Below are positions 55,590-64,000 of a stretch of DNA of 64,000 bases, piece after piece. Source of the DNA: Adiantum capillus-veneris (lineage: Eukaryota; Streptophyta; Polypodiopsida; Polypodiales; Pteridaceae); contig CM043946.1 in assembly GCA_014529385.2 (NCBI GenBank), positions 39,075,558 through 39,139,557 on the forward strand. Reading direction: 5' to 3'. The stretch's first letter is position 1. Every line of letters begins with the position of its first letter. Both the position numbers and the translations under genes were made by a program. The notes under the pieces were generated by a model, which worked only from the letters and a program-made list of their open reading frames with translations, did not search any database and was not told the origin of the DNA.

Positions 55590-56183
55590 GAAATTGCATT
55601 GGCTGACGGACACATTGAGAGACCATTAGGGCTGCTTGAAAAGGTGATAGTCAATTCCTGTGGAATTGAATATCAACACACTTTTGCCATAGTAGATTTT
55701 GGGAAAAAACTAGACTATGAAATCATATTTGAAAGACCTTTCATGCGACAGGTACAACTTATCCAAGATTGGGGAAACAATTATTTGTACTTGAAGCAAG
55801 TGGGATCTATAACAAGAGTAAATCTAAAAGATCACACTTATAGAGATTTCCTCAAAACACCCATACAAGAGTTTGATTCAGTCTCTTCAGCTAAAACCAA
55901 GCTTCCATCCAGGTTAAACAAGGACAGTCCTATTTGGATGTGTGGACCTTCAGAAAATGGAAGCTTAAGACAAGAAGAATGTATCCTAGAAAGGGACTTC
56001 ACATACGAATCCTATGTACTTGAACCCTTTCCAAAGCATTTGTTTGAGCCATTTGAATGGACTCAAATTTTAGCGACTATGGATGTATGTGTGAATACGT
56101 CTATGTCTACTCAATTTTGCAATGAGGATGGCTATGACATAATTCCCATCCAAATGATTTCAATCCTCAACATTGAAGAATAA
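55590..56183 (+). pseudogene. Element G protease C-half and linker
   Basis: IALADGHIERPLGLLEKVIV, FAIVDFGKKLDYEIIFERPF and MRQVQLIQDWGNNYLYL are the flap and C-terminal strand of the gypsy retropepsin begun before 51781. With copia-4 and one GAAAT removed, the two halves are offset by one base, so the protease had a frameshift independent of the insertion or acquired one near it. Ends TAA 56181. 56184-56834 is broken linker. Confidence 0.82.
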
Positions 56184-56834
56184 AATAAGGAACCCATGGA
56201 CTTAATGAAAGCTCAATAAGTCTTTTCAGACCTCTACTACGATGCAACAGATGAGTTAGATGAACACTGAGCTACCTCAGAAGGTTCAAGGTCAGAAAAA
56301 GAACATATGAGAGCTAAGCTACTCTTAAAAGGAGGGGAGGAAAAGTTTTTTGACTTTCCAAACTAGAAATCAAGAAGACAAAAATGGTATAGACGAAAGA
56401 GAGACACCAAAATTGTTAAAACATGACCTATGCCATCAGTCTCTAGTAGAATACAATTCTTGATGCAGATAGATGAAAATGATTGTGTCAAGGACAAAAT
56501 CACTGGCATATATCCTTCAAACAAAAATTCAGAAATGCCTCAAACATTGAGAAAAACAAGGAAGGGTGCTCAAGCAAACCCGCAGGATAAGAAACCACTC
56601 ATGACCTGAGTCGAGCGGAAAAAGAAATATCAAGAGCTATAAAAAGCTCTAAAGGAGATATACACTACCAAAATGGAAACCACGGAAGAGGGTGGTAAGG
56701 ATGTAATGAGCGTTCCATCCCATTACAAAAAGATAACTCTCCAAGATCAAAAAATCATAGTCGAACAATCTATTAGGGAACTACAAAAATAGGGCGAGCC
56801 TTACAAAGGGCCTGAAAACACTAAAAAGATAGAC

Positions 56835-57751
56835 TTGGTTGAACCAGAAGAAGAGCCTACACCTACTTACATTGCGAATGACTTAACAGAAGAAGAAGGA
56901 GAGCTCTTGCTGAGCTTGTTAAAGGAATACCGAGATATCTTTGCTTGGTCTTACAAGGATCTCAAGGGTGTTGATCCAAAAATTTGTCAACATACCATAC
57001 CCATGAGAGATGATGCGAAACCAAGTAGACAAAGGCCATACATGTATAATGAAACATTTGCCAGGAAGATAAAAGAAGAGATTGAAAAACTAAAGGAAGA
57101 CGAATTCATTTACAAAATTGAACACACAGATTGGGTGTCTCCAATTGTGGTAGTACCCAAGAAGAATGGAAAATTATGAGTGTGTGTTAATCACAAAAAG
57201 GTGAATGCAGCTACTATTAGAGACAACTTTCCTCTTCCAATCACTGAGCATGTTTTGGAACAAGTTGCAGGAAAAGAAACTCACAGCTTCTTAGATGGCT
57301 TTTTGGGATACAATCAACTTTTGGTTGACCCAAAAGATCAGCATAAAATTGCTTTTTGCAATAAAGTGGAGTATATTTTTCTATCGGTAGTATGCCGTTT
57401 GGGTTAACTAATGCTCCAGCCACGTTTTAAAGGTTAATGAGCCATGCTTTTAAAGAATATCTTAGGAAATTCTTAGAAGTATATATGGATGATCTATGCG
57501 TACATTTATCAATCCAGGCTGATCATTTTGAACACCTCAAAAAGGTATTCAAAAAATGTAGACTTTATAGGATTTGCTTAAATCCTGAAAAGTGCACATT
57601 CATGGGTAGACAAGAAAAAATTATTGGACATATAGTGTCTAGAAATGGCATAGCTACTGATATTGAGAAGATTCATGTCATTGCTAATTTGCCTAGACCA
57701 ACAACAGTCAAGGGAGTACAAGCCTTCATGGGGCATTGTGGATATTACTGA
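56835..57751 (+). pseudogene. Element G reverse transcriptase
   Basis: LLKEYRDIFAWSYKDLKGVDP, HTIPMRDDAKPSRQRPY, DWVSPIVVVPKKNGK, then TGA (57177-57179), VCVNHKKVNAATIRDNFPLP, a frameshift near 57395, EVYMDDLCVH (YMDD active site, about 57482-57494) and LNPEKCTFMGRQEKIIGHIVS. Typical gypsy RT, dead by one stop and frameshifts. Confidence 0.9.
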
Positions 57752-57763
57752 CGGTTCATCTAC

Positions 57764-58327
57764 ATGTACGCTATTATTGCAAAACCCATGTATAGCTTGA
57801 TCACACACTTTGAGTGGACCAAGGCATGTGAAGAATCCTTCATGAATCTTAAGCAAGCTCTCACCTCAGCTCCAATATTAAAAGCACCAGATTGGAATAA
57901 GGTATTCCACGTACATGTAGATGCTTCCAATTTTACTATCGGTTGTAAACTAGCTCAACTACTTTACTATTTCTTATGCGAGCCGACAATTGAACATGGC
58001 GGAAAAGAATTACACCACCACCGAAAGGGAAGGATTAGGAATAATCTATGCCGTTAGAAATTATATACATTACCTATTAGCCAACAAGTTTGTGTTCTTT
58101 GTGGACCACCAAGCTTTGTTGTATTTTCTCAACAAGCCATGCACCACAGGGAGAATAGTGAGATGGTTCCTCATTCTTCTCGCTTTGATTTCACTATGGT
58201 TGTAAAAAAGGGCACTACACATCAACAAGAAGATCATTTGTCAAGGATTATTTTAGGAGAATCACCTAAAGGGGTAGACGATGATCTACCAGATGCCTAT
58301 TTGTTCTCCGTAGAAATGATACCTTGA
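57764..58327 (+). pseudogene. Element G RNase H
   Basis: FEWTKACEESFMNLKQALT, APDWNKVFHVHVDASNFTIG, EREGLGIIYAVRNYIHYL, NKFVFFVDHQALLYFLNKP: connection and RNase H domains with VDAS and the DHQAL block. At least two frameshifts. Confidence 0.87.
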
Positions 58328-58676
58328 TGGTCAGAAAACATTATGTCATTAATGACAATAGCTCAAGTGGATTCACAAATACCACTTCCTATCACGATCA
58401 GATTAATTGAGCAATTGGCTATGTATCATTACTAGTTGGTAAGCTATACAAAAAAAATCAAGACGGAATATTGCTCTTATGCATTAATCCTAAAGAAAAA
58501 GAACAGTACTAAGTCAAACACATGTTACCATAGTAGGACTTCACTTTGCGGAAGACCAAACTATGCAACGAATCTTGAAACTTGTAGTATTTTGGCCGAC
58601 TATGAGGAGCAAAGTTTGATCTTTTTTAAAGGATTGCTCTCAATGTCAAAAACAAACACCCATACCTCATGTAAAA

Positions 58677-60189
58677 TTGTTTCAAATATCACATGTTCCT
58701 AAGTGGAGTAACTATCTAGTTACTTACTTATCAAGCCGAACATTGACTGAGGATATAAGTAAATGCCGTCAAAGAGCAATTGAAACTGAAGCAAGAGACT
58801 ATGCTCTTATTGGGAAACAATTCTATCAGAGAGGTAAGGATCAACATTTGCGTCTTTGTGCAAATGAAAACGAGTATATTCCGCTTATAGAACAAGCACA
58901 TGTTGGATTAGCTGGAGGTTACTTTTCTAGTGAGACCACCGCAAAAGCAATCTTGATGGTAGGCATACGGTGGCCAACACTTTTTGAAGATACTAAAGAA
59001 TATGTTCGAAGGTGTGATGCTTGTCAATGGATAAAAGTTCCAACACGTGTAGATAGCATGCCCTTAAGACCAATGATGTGGGCTAGAGCTTTTGCAAAAT
59101 GGGGTATAGATTTTTGCGGGCCAATATGGCACTTGGTTATAGAACCCAAGCTACGGACTATTTGACCAAGGGGGTCGAGGCTAAAGAAACTCAAAAGAAT
59201 GATGCCAGGACCACTGCTGCATTCGTATATGAGTATATATTCACAAGATATGGACTGCCAATAGAAATTGTAAGTGATCGGGGAACTCATTTCCTGAATA
59301 AGGTAATCAAGTATTTGCTTAATGAGTTTATGGTCATCTATAACAAATCAGCTCCCTATCACCCACAAGCAAACGGACAAGATGAGCATACGAATAAAAT
59401 TCTTAGCTCGGTGCTGACTAAGTGGTTAGTTCAGGAAGGATAGACTGGGAAATGAATCTCCTTGCAACTCTATGGGCTTATCGAGTTTCATTCAAAATAG
59501 CTTTAAATGCTACATCCTTTAACCTTGTTTATGGTCTTGATGCCATACTGCCAATAGAATTCCTATTGCCAACATTAAGGGTAGCACAAAATCTTCAGTG
59601 GACTGGACATGAATTGTTAGAAAGACTTGAAGGTTTGGAAAAGCTAGATGAGCAAAGGTGAACTGTTGTAGCTCACATCTATGCACAAAAGCGGAAACAA
59701 AAACATTTTCTTGATTCCCACTTAATCACAAAAATCTTCAAGAAAGGGGACCTAGTTTTAGTCTATTTCCTTAAGCAACACATTCCCAAGTTTAAGAAAA
59801 GAGGAAACGGACCATTTATCATTGAAGATGTATCTCCAAGTGGAGCAGTAAAATTGTCCACCCTAAATGGTGAACCAATGGCTAATTGGATTAGTGGATG
59901 TCGTTTAAAGAAATACAATTTTCCGCTAACCAATGAATTGCTAGAAAGAATGCGTGCAGCCAAGCAAAGGAGGATTAAACGACAACAGGTTATTGATGAA
60001 GCCCAAGAGGAAGCTCGGCTTTGGGTACTCAAATGGAAAGCATCTCTTAAGAATCAACAGATACCAATTCCCATCAGCACTCTGGAAATAGATGAGCGAC
60101 AGTGGGAATTACCTAAAGATGCAGTTTCCATTAGGAAGAGAATGGGTTCTAGGAGGGCCTCTTTATTTGCTATGAGATTATGGAGGTGA
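58677..60189 (+). pseudogene. Element G integrase
   Basis: Zinc region HVGLAGGYFSSETTAKAIL and RRCDACQW, where the second His of HHCC reads Tyr (GGY for GGH). KWGIDFCGP has the first catalytic Asp. A frameshift near 59130 leads to YLTKGVEAKET, VSDRGTHFLNK (second Asp) and YHPQANGQDEHTNK (Glu). From 59422 the frame runs to 60189 with one TGA at 59659 (CGA likely); it includes the C-terminal FKKGDLVLVYF, GNGPFIIEDV, GAVKLSTLNGEPM block. Confidence 0.88.
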
Positions 60190-60555
60190 TTAACATTTTG
60201 CATGGAAGTATGCCATGTGTGCAAGAATGGTGGGTGTGTAAGAGAGGTGTAAGGATGGTCAAAGCATGCACGTTTCCCCCCAGAAAGGGGGTTGACAACT
60301 TTATGATTTTTGGCCTTCCATAACTCCTACATATGATCTCCGATTTGAGAGGAGATTATAGATTTGGAATCTACATACCGAGCTCTAGAATAGGTATGCT
60401 ACGTGATATACTTTTGCCCACTACATTTTAAAGTTCATTTTGGGGGGAAAATTTCAATTTAAATAATTTAGCCATTTTGCCTGTTTGAATTCAAAAGTCG
60501 TCCTTTGATTTCTTTCTTAATACTAAAGGTTTGACTCCCTTAAACTGCCAAATAA
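60190..60555 (+). other. Spacer after the G integrase
   Basis: About 370 bases with no ORF, with two GGGGGG runs (60276-60290 and 60440-60446 areas). A 3' untranslated segment or the junction to another element. Confidence 0.5.
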
Positions 60556-61422
60556 AGAGGCTCTCCTAGACTCCATTCTCTTCTTAATGCAGCAGATGAT
60601 GGCTGGTTAGACGGAATGGACCTGCACATCAAAGTACAACTCAACAATCATAGCACCAATGCTTTGGTCGACACAGGCGCTAGAGTAAATGCAGTCAGTT
60701 ATTCCACGTACAAAAAAGCAACAAGTCAAGCATCGACATCAGGAATAGCGACAATCAAGGGATGCAACAAGAACCCAACCCCAACATTGGGAGTAGTCAA
60801 CTTGAACGTGATAGTACATGGATGTTCACGTTATCATCAGTTTGTATGCTTACCAGATGACCACATGAATGAGACGATGATTCTTAGAATTCTCTGGATG
60901 CGGACATACAAAGCAGTACCAGATTGGAATACAAACTAGCTAAAGCTATCACCTAAAGGCGAGCAACTCATTGTTCCAATTGCACCAAGCAAGGAAGAAT
61001 GGAAAAGAAGCAATCAGCAGACCAAACCACGAAATAGTCAATCTTCTCCATCCCCTCGACAATCAAATGCTACAAGTAACATGCAAGGAGTCAGGAAAAT
61101 TTGGGTACCAAAAGCACAGCTTAAGGATAAGCCAATTCAAATCTGGGTGCCTAAAAATTCACCGACAAAACAAAAGAAGGTTCCAAGGGTTAAAACATAG
61201 AGACAAGCATCTCCGAGCAAGGAACCTAACATGAAATTGGTTTGGAAGAAAAAGGAGCACTTATCTTCTCCACAAACAGTAAAACCAATCAAGCAATGGC
61301 GAGTTAAGTCTCAAAAGACTCCACCACGCCATACAACAACAAGCAAATCAAGCTACCAATGGCGAGAAAAAGCTCGACAACAGTCAAAAGTGATACCAAC
61401 AATCAAGCAATCAGTGTGTTGA
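60556..61422 (+). pseudogene. Post-integrase ORF: retropepsin-like domain plus Trp-basic repeats
   Basis: One frame, open from 60556 (Met at 60616), with TAG at 60937 and 61198. DGWLDGMDLHIKVQLNNHST is followed by ALVDTGARVNAVSYS, an intact aspartic-protease motif (DTGA), then GVVNLNVIVHG and MILRILWM near the usual ILGRPWM place. After the first stop come KIWVPKAQ, QIWVPKNS, KLVWKKKE, KQWRVKSQ and YQWREKAR. The tail continues in another frame to 61562. It resembles the protease plus WVPK layout of element E but not its protease sequence. Confidence 0.65.
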
Positions 61423-61562
61423 AGCATCCTGATGGTACAATCAAACAGAGAGCACACAAGCTACAAGATTTTCTCTTTGGAAGACATCGGAAGCAAACCT
61501 CGACATCAGAAACTCTTGAGTTAATTACTCAAGACCCAACTCTTGCACAGCATAGTGGTTGA

Positions 61563-63087
61563 ATTGCATTGATCTTCAAAGCATGGTAGAGCAAACCATG
61601 GCTATGCATAGACACGATTGTTCAACTCATGCACACAGTCATCCTGGAGTACGCCATCTATGAGGGCTGGAAGGGCACTAAATACTAAGTAATTAAGGGT
61701 AATGTTTGAAGAGGGAGGAAAAAGTTTGATGTTAACGTGTGTTTTTTTTGTAAAATTACCTAATAATGCCCTTATAATTCATCACTGATAATATCTTCTC
61801 GATGAGTGTAAATAGTGTATATACTATCAGAAAATCATCAAAAAATAGTCCTTTTTGGGTATTTTTCATCGTTTTTATTGATAATGAGACTTAAAAATAG
61901 AAAAATTCAACAAAAAACAATAAAGCTATGTTTTTCAATGGATTTTATTAATTATTGGATTTTTACTTTACTTTTTAGAGCATTTTGCTATTTTCTTTGA
62001 TTTTTCAATAAACAGGTCAAAAATTAATAATAAATAGCAAGGAAGCCCAGATAGAAAAACGAAAAACACGATGGTGATAAAAAAGACAAGGTAGACAAGC
62101 ACAAAAATGTTCAATGAAATCAGAAGATGGGAGCGGGAAGCCTAAATTAGGCGGCCAGACCTACTTTTACAAAATTCTTGCAGAATGAGCTACAAGAATC
62201 CGATCAAGGAAATTTTTGAGTCTAACATAGATTTCACGGCTTAGTAGGACTAACAGGGGAATCTGGGAAAAATTGGTTCGGGAAGCCCGAGTATAGATAT
62301 CCAAGGTAGGCTAAAACCACCTCATTTCCACTCGCAGCCTTTGCAGAGAGAGCTTTCGACCTCTTTCACGCGTCTTTTTTCGGGAGTCCACAGTTGACCT
62401 TTTTCAGTGCCGTGTCACACAAGACATGAGGGATAAGTTCTTTACTCGTCAATGATCCATTTTGTACGGCCGGTAGCTAGTTTAAACCCCTAGAAAAAAC
62501 CCTAGAAATCGAGCAGTGCACGAAGACCTACGACCAAAAACTGACCATAGCGGCCTGTCAGCTCGATCAAATCAGATGGGATTTGAACTGCAGCATGCCC
62601 TAACATAATAGAACCTGTCTATACCATCACTTGACCATTCGACAGAGGTCGAGGGGGTCCCCATTAGCTAGGTTTTTGGCATATTCCAGAATTCCGATCT
62701 GACTCCACAGATAGCTTGCCTACAAGGTTCATATACAATGTATATGATTGGTTTAGTGAAATCAATCAAGAAAAACTCTCGAAAAGAAGAAAAGGGTTCG
62801 AAGGCTGTAAAGCGTCAAAATTGACATACGGGGTCAAACTGACTCCAAATGAGCCATAATTGGACGAGTTGCTTCACGACTATGTTGCGAACAAGTCCAA
62901 ATCTTTAGAGTTGACTGACCAACCCAATAGGCAGTATAGTCACAAAAAATGGTGATTTCAGAGTCGACAAAGTACAAAGTAATGCCAGCATGACCAAACT
63001 TGACCAAATTCAATTTAGGACTTGTTTTAGGTGTATAGAATGTGTCTAGGTCAATTTTGTAAGCTTTGCAAAAAAATTGTCACTGTT
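61563..63087. other. Unassigned stretch after element G
   Basis: No gene supported. A purine-rich tract (61710-61724) followed by TGTTAACG at 61730 could be a polypurine tract and LTR start, but no matching LTR was found. AT-rich to 62040, then more mixed sequence. Confidence 0.45.
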
Positions 63088-63830
63088 GTAAATAATCACA
63101 ATTATTTACTTTTGCACTATTTTTGCTTGGAAATTGTGATATCACCTCACCTATCATGTGTACACACCTATTACAATGTGCCTACAACTTGGAAAATTGC
63201 CAGAAAACGCAAAGAAGTCTTTGCAAGCCAATTTTTGGGTTATGGACAATATTTCTTGATCCAAATCACCTCATATCTCATACACAGAGTCTATACAATG
63301 CTTAGAACCAAGTTGTACCAAAAAATGTTGATTTGGTAGAAAAGTTAATAATCACGCTTTCTAGCAAAATTGGGGAGTTTTGATATTTTGCCATCATACA
63401 TCCAAAGTACATGATGTGTTAAGTCCACTAGCCAAGTTTGAACCAATTTGGTGCTCAAAATCTCAAATTTTCTTTATATCTACTGTTTCAGAGACCTAAA
63501 GCCAAAATCTGGTACCATTTTCATCCTACACATCCAAATGAGCCCATATTTCACTCAGAGTATGTATTTGGTATATACTTCAAGGCTATGAAGCCAAGTT
63601 TACAAAAAGTTAAAAAAAATACTCAACTGTAAATAATCGCGATTATTTGCTTTTGTTGCAAACATTTGTTTTGACTTTACAGTTTTGTTTCTTCCATGAT
63701 TTTATGCATCTATGCTTGTTCAAAAATTGATTTGAAGCAAATTGGACCAAAATTGGCATTTTAGACTAAAGGACATTTCAGAGAAAATTCGGACAAATCT
63801 ACTACCTTTGCACTCTATTCACTAAACACG
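63088..63830 (+). repeat. Second palindrome array, 3 units
   Basis: Palindrome copies at 63088-63109 (core TAAATAATCACAATTATTTA), 63344 (left half only) and 63629-63650 (TAAATAATCGCGATTATTTG), spaced 256 and 285 bases. Units resemble those at 46919-48062. As in G, an ORF begins shortly after the array. Confidence 0.82.
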
Positions 63831-63834
63831 AGCC

Positions 63835-64000
63835 ATGCAAGCAGTAGAGAGGACCAAGAAAAAGCTCAACCAGAACGAAAAGTTGCAAGAATTGCCCGCA
63901 TATCAACTAGACCCCGATTCAGTGAAAGCAGCCAAGGCAGCATACCTCTCCAAAGAACAGCTAGAAGAGCATCATACCACAGTCTTCACCGGAAGATTCA
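63835..64000 (+). CDS. Partial ORF after the second array, runs off the window
   Basis: ATG at 63835 opens a frame with no stop to 64000 (55 codons): basic start MQAVERTKKKLNQNEKL, then DPDSVKAAKAAYLSKEQLEE. The position right after a palindrome array mirrors the gag of G, so this may be a gag N-terminus, but there is no MNLRSG start and no domain is visible. Confidence 0.4.
   Translation, partial: MQAVERTKKKLNQNEKLQELPAYQLDPDSVKAAKAAYLSKEQLEEHHTTVFTGRF

Larger units (their letters stand above)
51777..55594 (+). mobile_element. copia-4: internally deleted copia element nested in G
   Basis: LTRs 51782-52008 and 55364-55589, flanked by GAAAT on both sides (51777-51781, 55590-55594). After the primer binding site and the gag start (ATGGCT at 52376) it jumps directly into integrase (TTCAAAGGATGG), missing about 1.6 kb of gag and protease relative to copia-2. 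INT, RT and RH follow with several stops. A 287-bp MITE-like element sits in RNase H. Confidence 0.96.
46247..61562 (+). mobile_element. Element G: Ty3/gypsy element, internal region
   Basis: Primer binding site, 1.9-kb leader with tandem repeats, gag, protease (split by copia-4), RT, RNase H, integrase, then a second ORF with a retropepsin-like domain. The order RT-RH-INT defines Ty3/gypsy. No chromodomain recognised. The right limit is uncertain: coding sequence is traceable to 61562 and no 3' LTR was found. All genes are broken. Confidence 0.8.

Noticed and set aside
61730-63087. Possible 3' LTR of element G starting TGTTAACG
   Set aside because: No similarity to 44584-46246 was seen and no LTR end or primer site could be placed, so it is left unassigned.

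Overview
This window looks like intergenic heterochromatin from a large plant nuclear genome. No host gene, rRNA, tRNA gene or CRISPR array could be supported. Almost every recognisable stretch is an LTR retrotransposon or a piece of one. The plant assignment rests on Ty1/copia and Ty3/gypsy polyproteins of plant type, initiator-Met-like and Asp-type tRNA primer binding sites, long (CT)n(CA)n microsatellites and nested transposons with 5-bp target duplications. The species cannot be told from the sequence.

Layout. 1-2413 is a minus-strand copia fragment (copia-1) fused directly to an intact gypsy gag (2402-3547) of element A, whose leader and 5' LTR run to 6758. 7370-9650 is a degraded copy (D) of the gag-only family E. 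10272-17696 is element B, a relative of A with a truncated 3' LTR, a 443-bp fold-back hairpin, an unknown ORF, a broken gag and a 2.5-kb 5' LTR. 17697-21589 is unassigned sequence with microsatellites and no gene I can support. 21590-26721 is a complete but dead copia element (copia-2) with matching GGTAT target duplications, sitting in a G-rich low-complexity tract. 27005-27859 is a minus-strand gypsy protease fragment (I), interrupted by element E.

27860-36938 is element E, a complete LTR element that carries gag, zinc knuckles, a retropepsin-like domain and a Trp-Val-Pro-Lys repeat tail, but no reverse transcriptase or integrase. 37351-42823 holds three minus-strand copia pieces (J, K, L) abutting one another, with RT missing. 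43912-44583 is another copia 3' end (copia-3). From about 44584 to at least 60189 lies a gypsy element G with gag-PR-RT-RH-INT. Its leader has a 286-bp tandem array in which each unit carries a palindrome. Its protease is split by copia-4 (51777-55594, GAAAT duplications), which itself holds a 287-bp MITE-like insert (54846-55132). Downstream of the integrase is a second retropepsin-like ORF with a Trp-basic tail. 62.9-63.8 kb holds another palindrome array followed by an ORF that leaves the window at 64000.

The order of events can be read partly from the nesting: G, then copia-4 inside G, then the MITE inside copia-4; and fragment I, then E inside it. Nearly all pol genes are broken by stops and frameshifts, so the autonomous families are represented here only by dead copies. 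E, and apparently B, look like non-autonomous passengers. The least explained structures are the phased palindrome arrays, the fold-back in B, a pair of duplicated small ORFs in the leader of A, and the post-integrase protease with its Trp repeats.
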